Source: Maritimibacter fusiformis (GTDB taxonomy: Bacteria > Pseudomonadota > Alphaproteobacteria > Rhodobacterales > Rhodobacteraceae). From it: a stretch of DNA of 64,000 bases. The notes beneath the pieces were generated by a model. That model searched no databases. It saw only the letters and a list, made by a program, of their open reading frames with translations, and was not told the DNA's origin. Both the position numbers and the translations under genes were made by a program. Position 1 is the stretch's first letter. Each line of letters starts with the position of its first letter. Positions 28,101 through 36,933 of this stretch are shown here, piece after piece. Where the stretch lies: NCBI RefSeq assembly GCF_008086115.1, contig NZ_VSIY01000001.1, positions 62,001 through 126,000 on the forward strand. Direction: 5' to 3'.

Positions 28101-29390
28101 TTACTCCGCCGCCATCCGGCCCGTTTTCTGGGCCTTGATCCGGTCCTCGATCTCGTCACGGAAGTTGCGGATCAGGCCCTGCACCGGCCAGGCCGCCGCG
28201 TCGCCAAGGGCGCAGATGGTGTGGCCCTCGACCTGCTTGGAGACATCGAACAGCATGTCGATTTCCTCGACCTCGGCCTCGCCGCGCACCAGGCGCTCCA
28301 TCACCCGCATCATCCAGCCGGTGCCTTCGCGGCACGGTGTGCACTGGCCGCAGCTTTCGTGCTTGTAGAACTTCGACAGGCGCCAGATCGCCTTGATGAT
28401 GTCGACCGACTGATCCATCACGATCACCGCCGCGGTGCCGAGGCCCGAGCCAAGCTCGTCGCGCAGGTAGTCGAAATCCATGATCGCGTCGCGCATGTTC
28501 TCGCCGCGCACCACCGGCACGGACGAGCCGCCGGGGATCACCGCCTTGAGGTTGTCCCAGCCGCCGCGAATGCCGCCGCAATGCTTTTCGATCAACTCCT
28601 CGAACGAGATCGACATCGATTCCTCGACCACGCAGGGGTTGTTCACATGGCCCGAGATGGCAAAAATCTTGGTGCCCGAGTTGTTGGCCCGGCCAAAGCC
28701 CGCGAACCACTCCGGCCCGCGCCGCAGGATCGTCGGGACCACCGCGATGCTTTCCACGTTGTTGACCGTGGTCGGCGAACCATAGAGGCCCGCGCCCGCC
28801 GGGAACGGCGGCTTCATCCGCGGCATGCCCTTCTTGCCCTCGAGGCTTTCCAGCAGCGCGGTTTCCTCGCCGCAGATATAGGCGCCCGCGCCGTGGGTGA
28901 TGTGCAGGTCGAAGTCGAACCCGGTGCCGCAGGCGTTGCGGCCGATCAGCCCGGCGTCATAGGCCTCGTCGATCGCGGCCTGAAGTGCTTCGCGTTCGCG
29001 GATGTATTCACCGCGGATGTAGATATGCGCCGTGTGCGCGCCCATCGCGAACGAGGCGATCAGGCAGCCCTCGATCAGCGTGTGCGGATCGTGGCGCATG
29101 ATCTCGCGGTCCTTGCAGGTGCCGGGTTCGGATTCGTCGGCGTTGACCACCAGGTAGGCCGGGCGTCCGTCGCTTTCCTTGGGCATGAACGACCACTTGA
29201 GGCCGGTCGGAAAGCCCGCACCGCCGCGACCGCGCAGGCCCGAGGCCTTCATCTGGCTCACGATCCAGTCGCGGCCTTTTTCGATGATCCCGGCGGTTCC
29301 GTCCCAATGGCCGCGCGCCCTTGCCCCCGCGAGGGTCCGGTCGTGCATGCCATAGAGGTTGGTGAATATCCGGTCCTGATCCTTCAGCAT
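28101..29390 (-). CDS. nuoF: NADH-quinone oxidoreductase subunit F
   Basis: NADH- and FMN-binding subunit (429 aa) where electrons enter complex [17 protein letters not shown] near residue 50 is the NADH/FMN glycine-rich loop, [16 protein letters not shown] near residue 90 contacts FMN, and [14 protein letters not shown] near residue 345 with [10 protein letters not shown] near residue 390 gives the four cysteines of cluster N3. Six bases separate its stop from the next gene, and it follows the DUF5337 gene by 6 bp. Confidence 0.97.
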   Translation of the reverse strand: MLKDQDRIFTNLYGMHDRTLAGARARGHWDGTAGIIEKGRDWIVSQMKASGLRGRGGAGFPTGLKWSFMPKESDGRPAYLVVNADESEPGTCKDREIMRHDPHTLIEGCLIASFAMGAHTAHIYIRGEYIREREALQAAIDEAYDAGLIGRNACGTGFDFDLHITHGAGAYICGEETALLESLEGKKGMPRMKPPFPAGAGLYGSPTTVNNVESIAVVPTILRRGPEWFAGFGRANNSGTKIFAISGHVNNPCVVEESMSISFEELIEKHCGGIRGGWDNLKAVIPGGSSVPVVRGENMRDAIMDFDYLRDELGSGLGTAAVIVMDQSVDIIKAIWRLSKFYKHESCGQCTPCREGTGWMMRVMERLVRGEAEVEEIDMLFDVSKQVEGHTICALGDAAAWPVQGLIRNFRDEIEDRIKAQKTGRMAAE

Positions 29391-29396
29391 CCGCGT

Positions 29397-29624
29397 CTAT
29401 CCTTCATCCTTCCGGCGTGCCCGCCAGATCCGAAACGTCACGATCAGCGCAAAGACGAACCCGCCCAGTGCCGCCAGATCAATCAGGGCGCGGGTGCGCA
29501 TGGGCCAATCCCAATGGCTCCCCGCCCAGGTCGCCACGACCCAGAGCGCGCCGGTGGCCGCAATGACCAGACCCGCAAGTCTGCCTTGCCGCGCCAGCGC
29601 CTGATGCTCCGGGTCGGTGCCCAT
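29397..29624 (-). CDS. DUF5337-type small membrane protein in nuo operon
   Basis: Protein of 75 aa with two transmembrane segments (LAGLVIAATGALWVVATWAG and LIDLAALGGFVFALIVTFRI) and a basic tail. It resembles the DUF5337 proteins found beside nuo genes in Rhodobacteraceae; that match is from memory, not a search. It lies between the HhH-type gene and nuoF. Function unknown; a two-helix accessory subunit of complex I would fit size and position. Confidence 0.7.
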   Translation of the reverse strand: MGTDPEHQALARQGRLAGLVIAATGALWVVATWAGSHWDWPMRTRALIDLAALGGFVFALIVTFRIWRARRKDEG

Positions 29625-29660
29625 CTTCGTCCTTCACTCCGGCGCCTGCTCGGCGCCGCC

Positions 29661-30326
29661 TTACTTGTTGCGCGACGAGAACTCGGTCTCGCCGCCGTCC
29701 GCCAGGGTCTTGGCCTGGCCGATCCAGTCGTCGCGCATGATGCGGCCGCGAAAGCTGAGCTGGTCGTCGACCCAGGCCACTTCGGCGGCACTCCACCCGG
29801 CGATCTGGCGGAAATGCCAGACCCCCAGCGCGTTCAGTTTTTCCTCGAGCTTCGGCCCGACGCCCTTGATCAGCTTGAGGTCGTCGGCCTCGCCCTCGGG
29901 GGCATCCAGCAGCGCGGGCTTGTCGCCCTCGTCGGGCGTCGCGGGGGCGGCGGCCGGTTCGGCCACGGCGGGCTCTTCCGGCTCGCTCGGCACGTCCTCG
30001 ACGGTCTCGGCCTCGGCTGCCGCCGCTTCGGCCTTGTCGGCGATCACCTCGGGCTTGGCGGTCACCGCCGAGGCCGCAGCCGCAGCCGCGCCCGTGGTCA
30101 CAGCAGCGCCCGTGCCGGTCGCGCCGCCGGTGGTGCCCGCCGGCACACCGGCGCAGAACAGGCGGTTCAGCAACAGCGCCAGCGCCACCGCCAGCACGAC
30201 GCCGATCAGCAGCGCCAGGAACCATCCCGACTTGAGCAACAACAGGAACGCGGCCAGCCCAAGAAGGCCTCCGGCGATCCAGCAGATGTTCCGGCATGTG
30301 AACATGCCACCCTCCGTATCACTCAT
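29661..30326 (-). CDS. Membrane-anchored protein with NuoE-tail-like helix-hairpin-helix module
   Basis: Uncharacterised 221-aa protein. It opens with a possible CxxC (TCRNICWI) and two hydrophobic spans (IAGGLLGLAAFLLLLKSGWF, LALLIGVVLAVALALLLNRL), then a long Ala/Glu/Pro-rich linker (about residues 75-150). The last 70 residues ([20 protein letters not shown] onward) form a helix-hairpin-helix-like module. The same module ends NuoE, encoded immediately upstream: both share KGVGPKLE, WxxAEVAWVD, FxGR, DxW and GGETxF. Duplication within the operon is therefore likely. It might tether to complex I or RNA/DNA; unknown. Confidence 0.75.
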   Translation of the reverse strand: MSDTEGGMFTCRNICWIAGGLLGLAAFLLLLKSGWFLALLIGVVLAVALALLLNRLFCAGVPAGTTGGATGTGAAVTTGAAAAAASAVTAKPEVIADKAEAAAAEAETVEDVPSEPEEPAVAEPAAAPATPDEGDKPALLDAPEGEADDLKLIKGVGPKLEEKLNALGVWHFRQIAGWSAAEVAWVDDQLSFRGRIMRDDWIGQAKTLADGGETEFSSRNK

Positions 30327-30422
30327 TCTCGATCCCCTTTCCTGTTGGACGTTGTGCGCGAACCCGATGCCCCGGGGTTTTCCCCTGTCTTCACCGGTCG
30401 CCCGTCACTGGTAACATGGCGC

Positions 30423-31559
30423 CTAGTAGACGTCGCCTTTCTTCACCTTCTTCGAGAACGCGGTCTCGCCGCCTTCGGACAGGGTTCTGGCCTGGTCGAC
30501 CCAGCCATCGCGGCTGACCCGGCCCTTGAAGCCTTCGAGATTCTCATCGACCCAGGCCACCTCGGCCTCGGTCCATTTCGCCACCTGGTCGAAATGATAA
30601 AAGCCCATCGAGTTGAGCAGCGACTCGAGCTTCGGCCCGACCCCCTTGATCTGCTTGAGGTCGTCGGCCCCGGTCTCGCGCGGGCCCGACATGGTCTTCG
30701 GCTTGGCCGGGGTCGCCTCGGTCGCGGCCATCGCCTCGGAGGTGACGGCGGGGCGGCCCTTGTCCTGCGCGGTAGTCTTGGCCGCCTTGGCATTGGCGTC
30801 GGCCACGTTCCTGGCCGGCGTCTTCCTGGCCTTCACCTCGACGGTGCGCCCCTTGCCCAGCCACGGCGCGGTCAGCGGCACCTCGGTGCCGTCGATCCGC
30901 TTGAGCGTGTCGCCCAACTCGACCGCGCGCGCCACCGAGGCGTTATACTGCGTGCGTCCGCTGTCGTATTCGGTCAGCGAGGTCAGCCCGTCCAGCGGCT
31001 CGGCGGCGTAGCGGCCGTTCTGCGGGCCCGGCACCGGCACCTCGCCCGCCGCCATCCGGTCGATCAGGTCTGAGAAACTCTCGACCGTCAGATCTTCGTA
31101 GTAATCCTTGCCGATCTGCGCCATCGGGGCGTTCGAGCAGGCCCCGAGGCATTCGACCTCTTCCCACGAGAACTTGCCATCCGCCGACAGCATGTGCGGC
31201 TCGGGCGCGATCTTTTCCTTGCAGACCGCGATCAGGTCTTCGGCGCCCATGATCATGCACGACAGGGTGCCGCAGATCTGGAAATTGGCGACCGAGCCGA
31301 CCGGCTTGAGCTGGAACATGAAATAGAAGGTCGCGACCTCGAGGGCACGAATCCTGGCCATGCCCAGCATGTCCGCGACGTATTCGATCGCCGGGCGGCT
31401 GAGCCAGCCCTCCTGTTCCTGCGCGCGCCACAAGAGCGCGATCACCGCCGAGGCCTGGCGGCCCTCGGGATACTTGGTGATCTGGGTCTCGGCCCAGGCG
31501 AGGTTCGCGGGCGTGAAAGCAAAGCTCTCGGGCTGTTCATGGTGCAGGCGGCGCAGCAT
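30423..31559 (-). CDS. nuoE: NADH-quinone oxidoreductase subunit E with C-terminal HhH-type extension
   Basis: Carries the off-path [2Fe-2S] cluster N1a of the NADH module. Residues about 1-170 are ordinary Nuo[21 protein letters not shown], then [20 protein letters not shown], and the cluster cysteines in ICGTLSCM and [14 protein letters not shown]. The protein is 378 aa, about twice the usual size. After about residue 230 comes a Lys/Ala/Thr-rich linker and then a 75-residue helix-hairpin-helix-like module ([20 protein letters not shown]) shared with the next gene. ATG 31559 overlaps the upstream stop by one base; the longer open frame to 32126 lies in other genes and is rejected. Confidence 0.93.
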   Translation of the reverse strand: MLRRLHHEQPESFAFTPANLAWAETQITKYPEGRQASAVIALLWRAQEQEGWLSRPAIEYVADMLGMARIRALEVATFYFMFQLKPVGSVANFQICGTLSCMIMGAEDLIAVCKEKIAPEPHMLSADGKFSWEEVECLGACSNAPMAQIGKDYYEDLTVESFSDLIDRMAAGEVPVPGPQNGRYAAEPLDGLTSLTEYDSGRTQYNASVARAVELGDTLKRIDGTEVPLTAPWLGKGRTVEVKARKTPARNVADANAKAAKTTAQDKGRPAVTSEAMAATEATPAKPKTMSGPRETGADDLKQIKGVGPKLESLLNSMGFYHFDQVAKWTEAEVAWVDENLEGFKGRVSRDGWVDQARTLSEGGETAFSKKVKKGDVY

Positions 31560-31924
31560 CAGGCGGCTCCGTTGGTTTGTGCGAGAAAGGCCACCAGCGC
31601 CACGCCGGCAGCCGCGATCCCGGCAATCAGATGCGGAAGAAAGGGTTGCTTGACGCGGAGATAGATCACCGCGTCGGCCAGCGCCATGAAGGCGAAGACC
31701 GCGAAAAGATAGGCGATCACGGCCAGGTCGCCATACCAGGTGGCCCCCGCTGCCAGCGCCATGAAGGCGACGTAGCGATCGGCCATGACCTTGGGCAGAT
31801 CCTCGGTCCGGTGGTTGACCAGGACCATGCCACGGGCCGGGTTGACCACGAAGATCGCGGCCAGCCAGCCGGTCACCAGGACGCCGCCCGCCGAGAGGTA
31901 TATGGCCAGCAGGGAGAGGCTCAT
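31559..31924 (-). CDS. Uncharacterised four-span membrane protein between nuoD and nuoE
   Basis: Protein of 121 aa made almost wholly of four hydrophobic segments: [59 protein letters not shown] and [20 protein letters not shown]. Its start overlaps the nuoD stop (ATGA) and its stop overlaps the nuoE start by one base, so translation is coupled on both sides. No family recognised. Tight coupling to core genes argues for a real membrane protein made with complex I. Confidence 0.7.
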   Translation of the reverse strand: MSLSLLAIYLSAGGVLVTGWLAAIFVVNPARGMVLVNHRTEDLPKVMADRYVAFMALAAGATWYGDLAVIAYLFAVFAFMALADAVIYLRVKQPFLPHLIAGIAAAGVALVAFLAQTNGAA

Positions 31925-33165
31925 CACCGGTCGATCTCCCCGAACACGACATCGAGCGAGCCGATGATCGCGGCCACGTCGGCCAGTTGGTGACCGGTGG
32001 CGATGTGGTCCATCGCCTGCAGGTGCTGGAACCCCGGCGCGCGGATCTTGGCGCGGTAGGGCTTGTTGGTGCCATCGGCCACGAGGAACACGCCGAATTC
32101 GCCCTTGGGCGCCTCGACGGCGGCATAGACTTCGCCGGCGGGGACGTGGAAGCCCTCGGTATAGAGTTTGAAGTGGTGAATCAGCGCTTCCATCGAGGTC
32201 TTCATGTCGCCGCGCTTGGGCGGCGTGATCTTGCCGCGCGCCAGCACGTCGCCCTGCCCATCCGGGGCGCGCAGCTTGTCGATGGCCTGCAACATGATCT
32301 TGGCCGATTCGATCATCTCGGCCATGCGCACCAGGTAGCGGTCGTAGCAGTCGCCGTGCTTGCCCACCGCGATCTCGAAATCGAACTCGTCATAGCATTC
32401 GTAGGGCTGCGAGCGGCGCAGATCCCAGGCCAGGCCAGAGCCGCGCACCATCACGCCCGAGAACCCCCAGTCGAGGATGTCCTGTTCGCTGACCACGCCG
32501 ATATCGGCGTTGCGCTGCTTGAACACGCGGTTTTCGGTCAGCAGCGTGTGGATGTCGTCGATCACCTTGGGAAAGGCATGCGCCCAGGCTTCGATATCGT
32601 CGAGCAACTCGGGCGGAAGATCCTGATGCACACCGCCGGGGCGGAAATAGTTCGCGTGCAGCCGCGCGCCGCAGGCCCGCTCGTAGAAGATCATCAGCTT
32701 CTCGCGTTCCTCGAAGCCCCACAGCGGCGGCGTCAGCGCGCCCACGTCCATCGCCTGGGTGGTCACGTTGAGAAGGTGGCTGAGGATGCGTCCGATCTCG
32801 GAGAAAAGCACCCGGATCAGGCTGGCCCGGCGCGGCACTTCGGTGCCCGTCAGCTTTTCGATGGCCAGGCACCAGGCATGTTCCTGGTTCATCGGCGCCA
32901 CGTAGTCCAGCCGGTCGAAATAAGGCAGGTTCTGCAGGTAGGTGCGGCTTTCCATCAGCTTTTCGGTGCCGCGATGCAACAGGCCGATATGCGGATCGGC
33001 GCGCTCGACCAGTTCGCCGTCAAGCTCCAGCACCATGCGCAACACGCCGTGCGCGGCGGGGTGCTGGGGGCCGAAGTTGATGTTGAAATTGCGGATGCGC
33101 TGCTCGCCGGTGAGGGCGTCGCGCGATCCGTCGTCGAACGTGGTGCTGCGAATGTCGGCGTCCAT
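31924..33165 (-). CDS. nuoD: NADH-quinone oxidoreductase subunit D
   Basis: 49-kDa-type subunit (413 aa) descended from the NiFe-hydrogenase large subunit; with NuoB it forms the quinone-binding site. [20 protein letters not shown] near residue 30 holds the conserved histidines of the quinone pocket. [20 protein letters not shown] and [18 protein letters not shown] are typical, and the hydrogenase-type metal cysteines are missing, as expected. ATG 33165 overlaps the stop of the 90-aa gene upstream by one base; the extra frame to 33459 overlaps that gene and was rejected. Confidence 0.96.
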   Translation of the reverse strand: MDADIRSTTFDDGSRDALTGEQRIRNFNINFGPQHPAAHGVLRMVLELDGELVERADPHIGLLHRGTEKLMESRTYLQNLPYFDRLDYVAPMNQEHAWCLAIEKLTGTEVPRRASLIRVLFSEIGRILSHLLNVTTQAMDVGALTPPLWGFEEREKLMIFYERACGARLHANYFRPGGVHQDLPPELLDDIEAWAHAFPKVIDDIHTLLTENRVFKQRNADIGVVSEQDILDWGFSGVMVRGSGLAWDLRRSQPYECYDEFDFEIAVGKHGDCYDRYLVRMAEMIESAKIMLQAIDKLRAPDGQGDVLARGKITPPKRGDMKTSMEALIHHFKLYTEGFHVPAGEVYAAVEAPKGEFGVFLVADGTNKPYRAKIRAPGFQHLQAMDHIATGHQLADVAAIIGSLDVVFGEIDR

Positions 33166-33437
33166 CACTTCGATACCTTTCCCATCATCCGGCGAAACGC
33201 GAGGTGCCCCAGCGCGCTCCACAACGAAAACGCGGCGAGACCGGCCAGGAACGGACCGATCGCGAATCCGTCGACCCGTTCCATGCGGATCAGCAACCAA
33301 TCGGTGATCGCGGCGGCCACCAGACCGCCGATCAGGATGATCCATTTCGACTTGCCGAACGACCCGATGGTCAGGGCGATCAACGCCCCGATCGGGTCGA
33401 ACAGCCGTGCAAGGAATATGGTCCAGAGCGCGCTCAT
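33165..33437 (-). CDS. Small membrane protein between nuoC and nuoD
   Basis: Protein of 90 aa with two or three hydrophobic stretches ([55 protein letters not shown]) and a basic end [12 protein letters not shown] 33437 overlaps the nuoC stop by 4 nt, and its stop overlaps the nuoD start by one base. No family recognised; position alone suggests a complex-I-associated or assembly role. Confidence 0.65.
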   Translation of the reverse strand: MSALWTIFLARLFDPIGALIALTIGSFGKSKWIILIGGLVAAAITDWLLIRMERVDGFAIGPFLAGLAAFSLWSALGHLAFRRMMGKVSK

Positions 33438-34042
33438 TCCGGCGCCTCCCCCTTCTCATCGCCCGGAAGCACGTATTGCGCGCCTTCCCACGGGCTCATG
33501 AAATCGAACTGCCGGTATTCCTGCACCAGGCTCACCGGCTCATAGACCACGCGCTTTTCGACCTCGTCGTAGCGCACTTCGGTATAGCCGGTGGTCGGAA
33601 AGTCCTTGCGCAGCGGATGGCCGCGAAAGCCGTAGTCGGTCAGAATGCGGCGCAGATCCGGGTGGCCCGAGAACACGATGCCGAACATGTCGAACACCTC
33701 GCGCTCGAACCAGTTGGCGCCGGGATGGATCGAGGTGATCGATGGCACCATCTCATCCTCGTCGACCGCGCATTTGATGCGGATGCGGTGGTTCTGATAC
33801 ATCGACAGCAGGTGATAGACCACGTCGAAGCGCTGTTCGCGCTCGGGATAGTCGACCGCGGTAAGGTCGATCAGCGTCGAGAACTGGCAGGACCGGTCGG
33901 CCCTGAGAAACTCGATGATGCCGGGCAGCGCGCCGGCGCGGATCTCGACCGTCAGCTCGCCGAACGCGACCTGCCAGCCGACCACCTGTTCCGGGCGCCT
34001 GGCCTCGATCAGCGCGCCAAGTTCGTTCAGGGCCTCGGACAT
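33434..34042 (-). CDS. nuoC: NADH-quinone oxidoreductase subunit C
   Basis: 30-kDa-type peripheral-arm subunit that scaffolds NuoD, NuoB and NuoI (202 aa). The signature [20 protein letters not shown] near residue 115 and [19 protein letters not shown] are the conserved complex I 30-kDa motif, preceded by [23 protein letters not shown] 34042 is preferred over the adjacent GTG at 34045. Four bases separate it from nuoB. Confidence 0.96.
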   Translation of the reverse strand: MSEALNELGALIEARRPEQVVGWQVAFGELTVEIRAGALPGIIEFLRADRSCQFSTLIDLTAVDYPEREQRFDVVYHLLSMYQNHRIRIKCAVDEDEMVPSITSIHPGANWFEREVFDMFGIVFSGHPDLRRILTDYGFRGHPLRKDFPTTGYTEVRYDEVEKRVVYEPVSLVQEYRQFDFMSPWEGAQYVLPGDEKGEAPE

Positions 34043-34046
34043 CACT

Positions 34047-34571
34047 CTACCTCACGATCGTGCCGGTGCGGCGGATTTTGCGTTGCAGTTGCAGCAGGCC
34101 ATAGACCAGCGCCTCGGCCGAGGGCGGGCAGCCGGGCACATAGACATCGACCGGCACCACCCGGTCACAACCGCGCACCACCGAATAGGAATAATGGTAA
34201 TACCCGCCGCCGTTGGCGCAGGACCCCATCGAGATCACGTAACGCGGCTCTGGCATCTGGTCGTAGACCTTGCGCAGCGCCGGCGCCATCTTGTTGGTCA
34301 GCGTGCCGGCCACGATCATCAGGTCGGACTGGCGCGGGCTGGCGCGGGGCGCGGTGCCATAACGCTCGATGTCGTAGCGCGGCATCGACGCCTGCATCAT
34401 CTCGACCGCACAACAGGCCAGCCCGAAGGTCATCCACATCAGCGAGCCGGTGCGCGCCCAGTTGATCACCTCGTCGGTCGAGGTCAGCAAAAACCCCTTG
34501 TCGGCCAGTTGCTCGCCCAGCAGGCGGGTGGCGTGCTCACGGTCACCGCCCGCGGTGTTCACCCCGGTCAT
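34047..34571 (-). CDS. nuoB: NADH-quinone oxidoreductase subunit B
   Basis: Carries cluster N2, the last Fe-S centre before quinone (174 aa). The four ligands are visible in [11 protein letters not shown] near residue 55, [20 protein letters not shown] near residue 120 and [16 protein letters not shown] near residue 150. I chose ATG 34571 because it overlaps the nuoA stop (TGATG) and gives the short [10 protein letters not shown]-terminus usual for the group; ATG 34580 would add three residues. Confidence 0.96.
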   Translation of the reverse strand: MTGVNTAGGDREHATRLLGEQLADKGFLLTSTDEVINWARTGSLMWMTFGLACCAVEMMQASMPRYDIERYGTAPRASPRQSDLMIVAGTLTNKMAPALRKVYDQMPEPRYVISMGSCANGGGYYHYSYSVVRGCDRVVPVDVYVPGCPPSAEALVYGLLQLQRKIRRTGTIVR

Positions 34572-34936
34572 CACTCCCATTCCAGCGCCCCCTTCTTCCA
34601 TTCATAGGCGAACCCGATCGTCAGAACCGCCAGGAACACGATCATCGACCAGAACGCCACCAGCCCGAGATCCTTGAACGCCACCGCCCAGGGAAACAGG
34701 AACGCGATTTCCAGGTCGAAGATGATGAACAGGATCGCGACCAGGTAGTAGCGCACGTCGAATTTCATCCGTGCGTCGTCGAAGGCATTGAAGCCGCATT
34801 CATAGGCCGACACCTTTTCCGGATCGGGGTTCTTGACCGCGATCAGGGCGGCGGCGATCAGAAAGACGAGCCCCAGCGCCACGGCCACGGCCAGGAAAAT
34901 GACGATGGGCATATATTCCCTGAGAAGGTCGTCCAC
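34571..34936 (-). CDS. nuoA: NADH-quinone oxidoreductase subunit A
   Basis: Three-span membrane subunit (121 aa) next to NuoH, first gene of the nuo operon. [20 protein letters not shown] near residue 38 is the conserved loop with the cysteine that flips near the quinone cavity. [20 protein letters not shown] is the second helix with its acidic residues. The start is a GTG with GGAGAGC upstream. Confidence 0.95.
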   Translation of the reverse strand: MDDLLREYMPIVIFLAVAVALGLVFLIAAALIAVKNPDPEKVSAYECGFNAFDDARMKFDVRYYLVAILFIIFDLEIAFLFPWAVAFKDLGLVAFWSMIVFLAVLTIGFAYEWKKGALEWE

Positions 34937-34984
34937 GTTGCTCTCCTTTGGCGGGGTCCGCCCGCGTCGGTTTGGCTCTGCGGC

Positions 34985-35013
34985 GGTTTACTCCCGTGGG
35001 TCGGGGCGGTCAA
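34985..35013 (-). promoter_or_regulatory. Candidate sigma-70-type promoter of the nuo operon
   Basis: In the 287-bp gap between the enoyl-CoA hydratase gene and nuoA, the minus strand has TTGACC (35013-35008) and TAAACC (34990-34985) with a 17-bp spacer, about 50 bp before nuoA. The -35 box is good; the -10 box is weak. The remainder of the gap (34937-35223) shows no gene I can support and no clear terminator for the leucine operon. Confidence 0.4.
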
Positions 35014-35223
35014 CCGAACCCCTCTCACATTCCCCAGTGTGAATATGACTTGTTTGCAAGGGTCTTCGCCCCTGCCTGCGACATTCCATCCCGGGGGTAT
35101 GGCGGAATTTTTCTGCATTGCGGCACCATCCGGCGGCCAGACTCGCGCGGTGCCGGGCCGGGTCAGAAATCCGACCGAAATGCTTGGGTCCGGCTTCGCC
35201 GGGCGCGATGTCCGAAACGGCGG

Positions 35224-36012
35224 TCAGCCGGTGCGCCAAGGCGGGCGCGTCTTGTCGAAGAACGCCGCGATCCCAGCGCGCGCCTCGTCGCTTTCCCAAC
35301 GCGCCACCAGGTCCGCAATGGTCGCGTCGATCAGCGCCTCGGTGATCGGCGCACCGAGCCTGCGCGTCAGCGCCTTGGCCTCGGCCACCGCCCCCGGGGC
35401 GCAGGCCAGGTAGGGCGCGACCTCGGCCTCGACCGCCGCGTCGAGGTCCGCCGCCGGCACCGCGCGCGCCAAAACGCCGAGCGTCACCGCTTCATCCGCG
35501 TCGAAAATCCGCGCCGACATGAACACCCGGCGCGCCATCGCCTCGCCCATCCGCGCCAGCACATAGGGGCCGATGGTCGCCGGGATCAGGCCCAGCCGGG
35601 TTTCGGTCAGCCCGAATTTCGCGCCCTCCACCCCGATCGCCACGTCGCAGACGCAGGCCATGCCGATGCCACCGCCGAACGCCTGCCCCTGCACCCGCCC
35701 GATCAGGGGCTTGGGCATTTCGTTCAACGCCTTGAGCATCATCGCCAGCGCCCGCGCCTCGCGAAACCGGGTCTCGGCATCGGCGGCCATCTGGTCGCGC
35801 ATCCAGCCCAGATCGCCGCCGGCGCAAAAGCTCGCACCCGCGCCGGTCAGCACCACCACCCGCACCGCCGGGTCATCGCCCAGGCGCGCCGCCGCCTCGG
35901 TCAACTCCGCGATCATCACCGCGGACAACGCGTTGTGCTTGTCCGCCCGGTCCAGCGTCAGCGTGGCGACGCCCCGCGCGTCGGTCGCGATCGAAATCGT
36001 TTGAAAACTCAT
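35224..36012 (-). CDS. Enoyl-CoA hydratase, probable methylglutaconyl-CoA hydratase
   Basis: Crotonase-fold hydratase of 262 aa. In this cluster it should add water to 3-methylglutaconyl-CoA, giving HMG-CoA. The acyl-CoA binding and oxyanion segments read TGAGASFCAGGDLGWMRDQM near residue 58 and GQAFGGGIGMACVCDVAIG near residue 105. A catalytic-type glutamate lies in FGLTETRLGLIPATIGPYVL. It overlaps the HMG-CoA lyase gene by 4 nt and is the last gene of the leucine cluster. Crotonase membership is certain; the precise substrate is inferred from neighbours. Confidence 0.85.
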   Translation of the reverse strand: MSFQTISIATDARGVATLTLDRADKHNALSAVMIAELTEAAARLGDDPAVRVVVLTGAGASFCAGGDLGWMRDQMAADAETRFREARALAMMLKALNEMPKPLIGRVQGQAFGGGIGMACVCDVAIGVEGAKFGLTETRLGLIPATIGPYVLARMGEAMARRVFMSARIFDADEAVTLGVLARAVPAADLDAAVEAEVAPYLACAPGAVAEAKALTRRLGAPITEALIDATIADLVARWESDEARAGIAAFFDKTRPPWRTG

Positions 36013-36866
36013 CTTTCCTCCCGCATCCGGCGCGCCATTGCCGCCGCCTGCTCCAGCACCTCGCGGTCCAACCCGGTCTCGTAGCCCAGTGCGACCAGCC
36101 GGTCGTGCACCGCCTCGGTCGCCACGTTGCCCTTGGCCCCCGGCGCATAGGGGCAGCCGCCAAGCCCGCCCACGGCCGCGTCAAACACCCTCAGCCCGGC
36201 CGAAAGCGAGACCTCGATATTCTCCAGCGCCCGCCCGCCGGTGTCATGATAATGCCCGGCCAGCATTGCCGCCGGAACCTCGCCCAGCACCGCGTCGAGC
36301 ATCGCGCCGATGGTCTCCGGCGTGCCCTTGCCGATGGTATCGCCAAGGCTGATCTCGTAGCACCCCATGTCGTGCAGCCGCGCCGCCACCCAAGCAACCC
36401 TGGCGGGGTCCGTCGGCCCGTCATAGGGGCAATCGGTGACGCAGGAGATATACCCGCGGACTTTCACTTTTCGAACATTTGCGGCGGCAATTATCGGTTC
36501 AAACCGCTTGAGGCTGTCATCAATCGAACAATTTATGTTTGCCTGCGAAAAACCCTCGCTGGCCGCGCCGAAGATCGCCACCTCGTCCGCCCCGGCCTCC
36601 ATGGCGCGCTCGAACCCGATCATGTTGGGCGTCAGCGCGGCATAGGACACGCCCGTCACGCGCCGGATACCGGCCAGAACCTCGGCGCTGTCGGCCATCT
36701 GCGGCACCCATTTCGGGCTGACGAAACTCGCCACCTCGATGCGCCGGAACCCGGCCCGGCCAAGCAGGTCGACCAGCGCGATCTTCTCTTCCGTCGGGAT
36801 CAGGCGCGCCTCGTTCTGCAACCCGTCGCGCGGCCCCATCTCGAAAATCTCGACCGTTTCGGCCAT
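36009..36866 (-). CDS. Hydroxymethylglutaryl-CoA lyase
   Basis: Cleaves HMG-CoA to acetoacetate and acetyl-CoA, the final step of leucine degradation (285 aa, TIM barrel). EIFEMGPRDGLQNEARLIPT at the N-terminus holds the catalytic arginine and metal aspartate, HYHDTGGRALENI near residue 225 holds the metal histidines, and GGLGGCPYAPGAKGNVATE near residue 255 is the active-site cysteine loop. ATG 36866 is used; the frame is open to 36899, but those extra residues are encoded by an interspersed repeat (36876-36897) that ends just before the ribosome site AGGGGCAGG. Confidence 0.93.
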   Translation of the reverse strand: MAETVEIFEMGPRDGLQNEARLIPTEEKIALVDLLGRAGFRRIEVASFVSPKWVPQMADSAEVLAGIRRVTGVSYAALTPNMIGFERAMEAGADEVAIFGAASEGFSQANINCSIDDSLKRFEPIIAAANVRKVKVRGYISCVTDCPYDGPTDPARVAWVAARLHDMGCYEISLGDTIGKGTPETIGAMLDAVLGEVPAAMLAGHYHDTGGRALENIEVSLSAGLRVFDAAVGGLGGCPYAPGAKGNVATEAVHDRLVALGYETGLDREVLEQAAAMARRMREER

Positions 36867-36875
36867 GACCTGCCC

Positions 36876-36897
36876 CTTCATCTTGGCAAAAATACTC
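36876..36897 (-). repeat. Interspersed repeat copy A (GAGTATTT...AAGATGAAG module)
   Basis: On the minus strand this reads GAGTATTTTTGCC then AAGATGAAG, immediately upstream of the HMG-CoA lyase start. The same module occurs at 44828-44849 and 62613-62635, and degenerately at 60002-60024. In this copy the companion GC hairpin is not evident. Short intergenic motifs of this kind are, as I remember them, common in Rhodobacteraceae genomes. Confidence 0.7.
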
Positions 36898-36933
36898 ACG
36901 TCGCGGCGATGGCCGCCCGCACGAGGTGCCGGC

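Noticed and set aside
28068-31073. 1001-codon open frame on the plus strand opposite nuoF/nuoE
   Set aside because: It lies antisense to well-supported nuo genes and its translation is Arg/His/Ala-rich without domains; long antisense frames are expected at this GC content. The same applies to frames at 298-1596, 17423-18520, 18520-20127, 20058-22277, 25467-27905, 36739-38931 and 53408-55909.
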